A stretch of DNA of 64,000 nucleotides from Clostridia bacterium (GTDB taxonomy: Bacteria > Bacillota > Clostridia > UMGS1810): NCBI GenBank assembly GCA_017481205.1, contig JAFUPN010000042.1, positions 1-64,000 on the forward strand, given 5' to 3'. The translations under genes and the position numbers were made by a program. Shown here piece after piece: positions 60,522 through 64,000 of this stretch (position 1 is its first letter; each line of letters begins with the position of its first letter). The notes below the pieces were generated by a model. That model did no database searches. It had not been told where the DNA came from and saw only the letters and a program-made list of their open reading frames with translations.

Positions 60522-62351
60522 ATGCGTATTTTATACGACAGTAAAAAGCTGAAATACAAAAAGCCCTTTGGCTGTCTCAGACAAAATGAGGAATGTACAA
60601 TCAATCTGTACATTCCTCAGTCTTGTATGACGGAGTCGGCAGTCATTGTGCTTGATGGAGAAAAGCACGGCAGAATTACCGTTCAAATGAAATATGTATC
60701 CGTAGCGGATGGATACGGTATATGGTCGGCAGATTTTTCTCTTGAAAACTGTGATTTGTATTTTTATTATTTCAGAATAAATACAAAAGAATCAAGCTTT
60801 AACCTGTACAAGCAGGGCGAGAGCGATACCAATATTGGCGAGGGCGGCAAATGGCAGCTTACCTGCTATGAGGAGGATTATGACACTCCAGCGGATTTCA
60901 GAGGAAGGGTTATGTATCAGATATTCCCCGACAGATTTGCTATCGGTAACAGAACTTTGCCTGACGGTAAGCTTGAGCCCTATTGGGTACATGAAAATAT
61001 GGCCGATATGCCTGAATGGCGTCCCGATGAACATGGTAAAATACTTAACAATGACTTTTTCGGCGGAAATTTGAGCGGTATTACCCAAAAGCTTGAATAT
61101 ATCAAAGACCTTGGGGTATCAATAATATATCTCAACCCAATTTTTAAGGCGTATTCAAACCATCGCTACGATACCTGCGATTACAAAACAGTTGACCCTT
61201 TGCTTGGTGACGAAAATGACTTTTCTGCCTTGTGCAAAAAGGCTCATGAGCTTGGGATAAAAATTATTCTTGACGGTGTATTTTCCCATACAGGCAGTAA
61301 CAGTATATATTTTGACAAAAAGGGAATTTTCGGCGGCGGTGCATACAGCAACCCGGATTCGCCATACCGCAGTTGGTTCAGGTTTTCGCGGTATCCGGAT
61401 GAGTACGAAAGCTGGTGGGGAATAGACACTCTGCCTTGCGTTGAGGAGCTCAGTGAGGATTATATCCGCTATATAATAACTGGTGAGGACAGTGTTGTAC
61501 GTCACTGGATGAGATTGGGAGCAGACGGCTTTCGCCTTGATGTGGCTGACGAGCTGCCCGATGAGTTTATAAAGCTGCTTCATGATACGGTCAAGGAGGA
61601 AAAGGAAAATTCTCTGGTTATCGGCGAGGTATGGGAGGATGCATCAAACAAGATTGCTTATGATGTACGCAGAAGATATTTTGCTGACACTGAGCTGGAT
61701 TCTGTGATGAACTATCCCTTTATGAATGGTATCATAGCGCTTGCCAAGGGTGATATGGATGCAAATAGCTTTTCCTCTCTGGTGATGACAATTGCCGAGA
61801 ATTATCCCGAGCCGGTGCTTCATTGCCTGATGAACAGTCTTTCTACCCATGATACAGCTAGAATTGCTACAGTGCTTACTGGTGCAGATACCTATATCCC
61901 CAGAGAAGTAGCGGCTTCTTACAGGCTGACTGATGAGCAGAGGGCAATCTCCCACTCAAGGCTTATGCTTGCGGTAATGCTGCAGTTTGTGCTACCCGGT
62001 ACGGCGTGCATATACTATGGTGATGAAATAGGTACCGAGGGCTTTGGAGACCCCTTTAACCGCAGCTTCTTTGACTGGAGCAGACAGGATGAGCCCATAA
62101 GGGAGTACTATAGATATATGGCATGTCTGAAAAACACCCTGCCTCAGCTGCAGACTGGAAAGGTTAATGTATATGTGAAGAATGATATTCTCTTTGTTGA
62201 AAGATATGATAATGACAAAAAAATAACCGCCGCAATCAACAAAAGCGGTAGAGAATATGTTGTATCCGGGAAAAAATGCCTTGTGAGCCACAATGCTACC
62301 GTTGCAGGTGACACAGTATATGTGGGCATTGACGGTTTTGTGGTTTACTGA
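60522..62351 (+). CDS. GH13 alpha-glucan hydrolase (neopullulanase/cyclomaltodextrinase-like)
   Basis: About 609 residues. The ATG at 60522, 22 bp after the glgP stop, is the likely start; no good ribosome-binding site precedes it, so translation may depend on reinitiation after glgP. N-terminal beta-domain, then a GH13 barrel: IIYLNPIFKAYSNHRYDT, nucleophile Asp in GFRLDVADELP, acid Glu in VIGEVWEDA, transition-state Asp in LSTHDTARI. This matches the GH13_20 group, which hydrolyses maltodextrins, pullulan or cyclodextrins. It probably processes glycogen breakdown products. No signal peptide. Confidence 0.9.
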   Translation: MRILYDSKKLKYKKPFGCLRQNEECTINLYIPQSCMTESAVIVLDGEKHGRITVQMKYVSVADGYGIWSADFSLENCDLYFYYFRINTKESSFNLYKQGESDTNIGEGGKWQLTCYEEDYDTPADFRGRVMYQIFPDRFAIGNRTLPDGKLEPYWVHENMADMPEWRPDEHGKILNNDFFGGNLSGITQKLEYIKDLGVSIIYLNPIFKAYSNHRYDTCDYKTVDPLLGDENDFSALCKKAHELGIKIILDGVFSHTGSNSIYFDKKGIFGGGAYSNPDSPYRSWFRFSRYPDEYESWWGIDTLPCVEELSEDYIRYIITGEDSVVRHWMRLGADGFRLDVADELPDEFIKLLHDTVKEEKENSLVIGEVWEDASNKIAYDVRRRYFADTELDSVMNYPFMNGIIALAKGDMDANSFSSLVMTIAENYPEPVLHCLMNSLSTHDTARIATVLTGADTYIPREVAASYRLTDEQRAISHSRLMLAVMLQFVLPGTACIYYGDEIGTEGFGDPFNRSFFDWSRQDEPIREYYRYMACLKNTLPQLQTGKVNVYVKNDILFVERYDNDKKITAAINKSGREYVVSGKKCLVSHNATVAGDTVYVGIDGFVVY

Positions 62352-62374
62352 TAATAAAAAATATTTTAACAGCT

Positions 62375-62416
62375 TAAAAGCCTGTCAAGCCGAATTTTTC
62401 GGTCTGACAGGCTTTG
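62375..62416. terminator. Bidirectional terminator between convergent genes
   Basis: AAAAGCCTGTCA / TGACAGGCTTT with an inner GCCGAA / TTCGGT extension. Ends the glycogen operon (+) and the alcohol dehydrogenase (-). Confidence 0.85.
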
Positions 62417-62446
62417 TGTTTATGTAGTGTTTATTTAAAAATCAAC

Positions 62447-63616
62447 TTATGTGCCGTAGAATGTGCACTTAAACAGCTTTGCCATCTGTTCAGGATTTAT
62501 GCTTCTGGGGTTGGAGCCTGTGCAGGCATCGGCAACTGCATTTTCTGCAATACCGTCCAGCTTTTCCAAAAATTCATCTTCTTTTACACCGAACTCGGCA
62601 ATTGTTTTGGGAATACCCATTGCGCGGTTAAACTCTTCGATTTTTGCGATAAGAGCTTCCACCTGTGATTTCTCTGATGTGCCGCCAAGACCCACGCGTC
62701 TTGCAATTTCAGCATATCTTCTCATAGCCTGGGGCTCATGAGCATTATATTTGATTACATAAGGCAGATAGATGGCATTTGCGCATCCGTGAGGAATATG
62801 ACCTGTTGAGAATGCGGCGCCGGTTTTATGTGCCATTGAATGTACTATACCCAAAAGGGCGTTGGAAAATGCCTGACCTGCCAGACACTGTGCGTAGTGC
62901 ATCTGCTCTCTTGCGCACATATCCTTTTTGTAGGAAGCGGGCAGATAGTCAAACACCATTTCTATAGCCTTGATAGCCAAAGGATCGGTGAAGGGGCTGT
63001 TAAGGCTGGACACAAATGCTTCGATAGCATGAGTAAGTGCATCCATACCTGTGTATGCAACCTGAGTTACGGGAAGACCTTCTACCAGTTCCGGATCTAC
63101 TATTGCTACGTCGGGAGTAATTTCAAAATCTGCCAAAGGATATTTTATGCCCTTTGCATAGTCTGTTATAACAGAGAACGCGGTAACTTCTGTAGCTGTA
63201 CCCGATGTTGAGGGGACTGCACAGAACTTTGCTTTTGTACGAAGCTTGGGGAAATTGAAGGGGATGCAGAGATCTTCAAAGGTTGTATCGGGGTATTCAT
63301 AGAATGCCCACATTGCCTTTGCCGCATCTATAGGCGAGCCGCCGCCGATGGAAACAATCCAGTCGGGTTCAAAGTCAGTCATAGCCTTTGCGCCGCTCAT
63401 TACTGTTTCAACTGAAGGATCCGGCTCTACGCCTTCAAAAAAAGCTACTTCCATGCCGCCTTCTTCAAGATATGCTTTTGCTTTGTCGAGGAAGCCGCCC
63501 TTTCTCATTGAGCTGCCGCCTGATACGATTATTGCTTTTTTACCTCCGAGATTCTTGAGGTTTTCCAAAGAGCCTTTGCCGTAGTAAAGGTCTCTGGGTA
63601 ATGTAAACCTTGCCAT
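62447..63616 (-). CDS. Iron-containing alcohol dehydrogenase
   Basis: 389 residues, type III ADH family, cytoplasmic. NAD(P)-binding GGGSPIDAAKAM (about residues 93-104), and iron ligands in YTGMDALTHAIEAFVS and GIVHSMAHKTGAAFSTGHIPHGCAN. Relatives reduce aldehydes such as butanal, acetaldehyde or 3-hydroxypropanal during fermentation. A Rex-like site lies upstream, which fits redox control. It could use an aldehyde made by a glycyl radical dehydratase, but no linkage shows this. Confidence 0.94.
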   Translation of the reverse strand: MARFTLPRDLYYGKGSLENLKNLGGKKAIIVSGGSSMRKGGFLDKAKAYLEEGGMEVAFFEGVEPDPSVETVMSGAKAMTDFEPDWIVSIGGGSPIDAAKAMWAFYEYPDTTFEDLCIPFNFPKLRTKAKFCAVPSTSGTATEVTAFSVITDYAKGIKYPLADFEITPDVAIVDPELVEGLPVTQVAYTGMDALTHAIEAFVSSLNSPFTDPLAIKAIEMVFDYLPASYKKDMCAREQMHYAQCLAGQAFSNALLGIVHSMAHKTGAAFSTGHIPHGCANAIYLPYVIKYNAHEPQAMRRYAEIARRVGLGGTSEKSQVEALIAKIEEFNRAMGIPKTIAEFGVKEDEFLEKLDGIAENAVADACTGSNPRSINPEQMAKLFKCTFYGT

Positions 63617-63673
63617 TGGACCATACCTCCTGATTTTTATTTTGTTGACACAAAAGTTAATTTGTATATATTT

Positions 63674-63702
63674 ATTTTAACATCTTTTTGTGCAGTTTTC
63701 AA
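63674..63702 (-). promoter_or_regulatory. Promoter of the alcohol dehydrogenase
   Basis: Minus strand: TTGAAA (63697-63702), 17-bp spacer, TAAAAT (63674-63679), about 60 bp before the ATG. Confidence 0.65.
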
Positions 63703-63747
63703 GATGAAAATTGTGAATTTTTTGTGAATTTATTGCACTTTAACAAA

Positions 63748-63765
63748 TTGTTAAATATTTCACAA
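63748..63765. promoter_or_regulatory. Rex-type redox operator candidate
   Basis: TTGTTAAATATTTCACAA differs from the Rex consensus TTGTTAAnnnnTTAACAA at one position. A perfect palindrome TTTAACAAATTGTTAAA overlaps its left half. The site lies about 45 bp upstream of the alcohol-dehydrogenase -35. Confidence 0.6.
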
Positions 63766-63856
63766 AAGGTAAGGCGTAAAATGATGCATTACTGCTAAAA
63801 TATATTGATTGCTTCGGCTATTTTATGAATATTGTGTAAAGGGTGATAATTTGTAC

Positions 63857-63885
63857 TTGATTTTACGTCGGTTTCATTATATAAT
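63857..63885 (+). promoter_or_regulatory. Promoter of the darA-like gene
   Basis: TTGATT (63857-63862), 17-bp spacer, TATAAT (63880-63885), about 40 bp before the ATG at 63924. Confidence 0.7.
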
Positions 63886-63923
63886 ATTATTGAGATAATA
63901 AAACAAAAAAGGAGCGGATAATT

Positions 63924-64000
63924 ATGAAACTGGTTATGGCAATTGTCAATGATGAGGATGGTAATGTTGTTCTCAGTGAACTGAATAAAAATAAGTTCAG
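63924..64000 (+). CDS. Start of a DarA-like cyclic-di-AMP receptor (partial)
   Basis: Only the first 25 codons are inside the window. AAAGGAG precedes the ATG at 63924. MKLVMAIVNDEDGNVVLSEL closely follows the N-terminus of the PII-like DarA/PstA family of c-di-AMP receptors (about 110 residues). Tentative because so little is visible. Confidence 0.65.
   Translation, partial: MKLVMAIVNDEDGNVVLSELNKNKF

Overview
The window reads as chromosomal DNA of a low-to-moderate GC, spore-lineage Clostridia (Firmicutes). Spo0A, SpoIVB and BofA homologues, S-layer-homology (SLH) surface proteins, FtsEX with an EnvC-like hydrolase, and a clostridial-type glycogen locus with separate GlgC and GlgD all point that way. 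The sugar-active enzymes (GH2, GH51 arabinofuranosidase, an SLH-anchored acetylesterase, a BNR-repeat protein, GH13) and glycyl radical enzymes suggest a strict anaerobe living on complex glycans, for example in a gut. The genus cannot be fixed from the sequence alone. No rRNA, tRNA, CRISPR array, transposase or integrase was seen.

Layout: 0-3 kb, an SLH/InlB-repeat surface protein. 3-6 kb, recR-greA-lysS on the minus strand. 6-8.2 kb, spo0A and a secreted leucine-rich-repeat protein. 8.2-17.3 kb, a minus-strand run: cdaR-like regulator, ftsE, ftsX, envC-like, ctpA, ROK regulator, a 584-residue unknown and mgtC. 17.5 kb, bofA. 17.9-26.7 kb, a sugar/polyol locus: five translationally overlapping minus-strand genes (MDR dehydrogenase, FGGY kinase, two mannitol-dehydrogenase paralogues, GH2) facing a UlaG-like hydrolase and a ROK regulator across a perfect 35-bp palindromic bidirectional promoter. 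26.9-46.6 kb, an accessory region with four AraC-type regulators, GH51, two divergent glycyl radical enzymes (GREs) with one activase, a nucleoside hydrolase, the SLH-esterase, the BNR protein, a DMT transporter and a TIM-barrel-like protein. A 10-kb part of it is bracketed by inverted copies of a 170-bp MITE-like repeat. 46.6-49.1 kb, an AbiE-type toxin-antitoxin pair and a small P-loop kinase between a broken copy of the spoIVB 3' end and the intact spoIVB. 50.5-52.2 kb, a polysaccharide deacetylase. 52.2-62.4 kb, a glycogen operon glgB-glgC-glgD-glgA-glgP plus a GH13 enzyme. 62.4-64 kb, an iron alcohol dehydrogenase with a Rex-like operator, then the start of a DarA-like c-di-AMP receptor.

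Most unusual observations: Spo0A has Asn where the phosphorylated Asp should be. There are two GRE modules of unrecognised substrate, each with its own divergent AraC regulator, and the regulator of the second is frameshifted in a T7 tract. The bidirectional promoter at 24.7 kb is a perfect palindrome. The MITE-like repeats and repeated gene 3' ends show how this accessory region has been rearranged.
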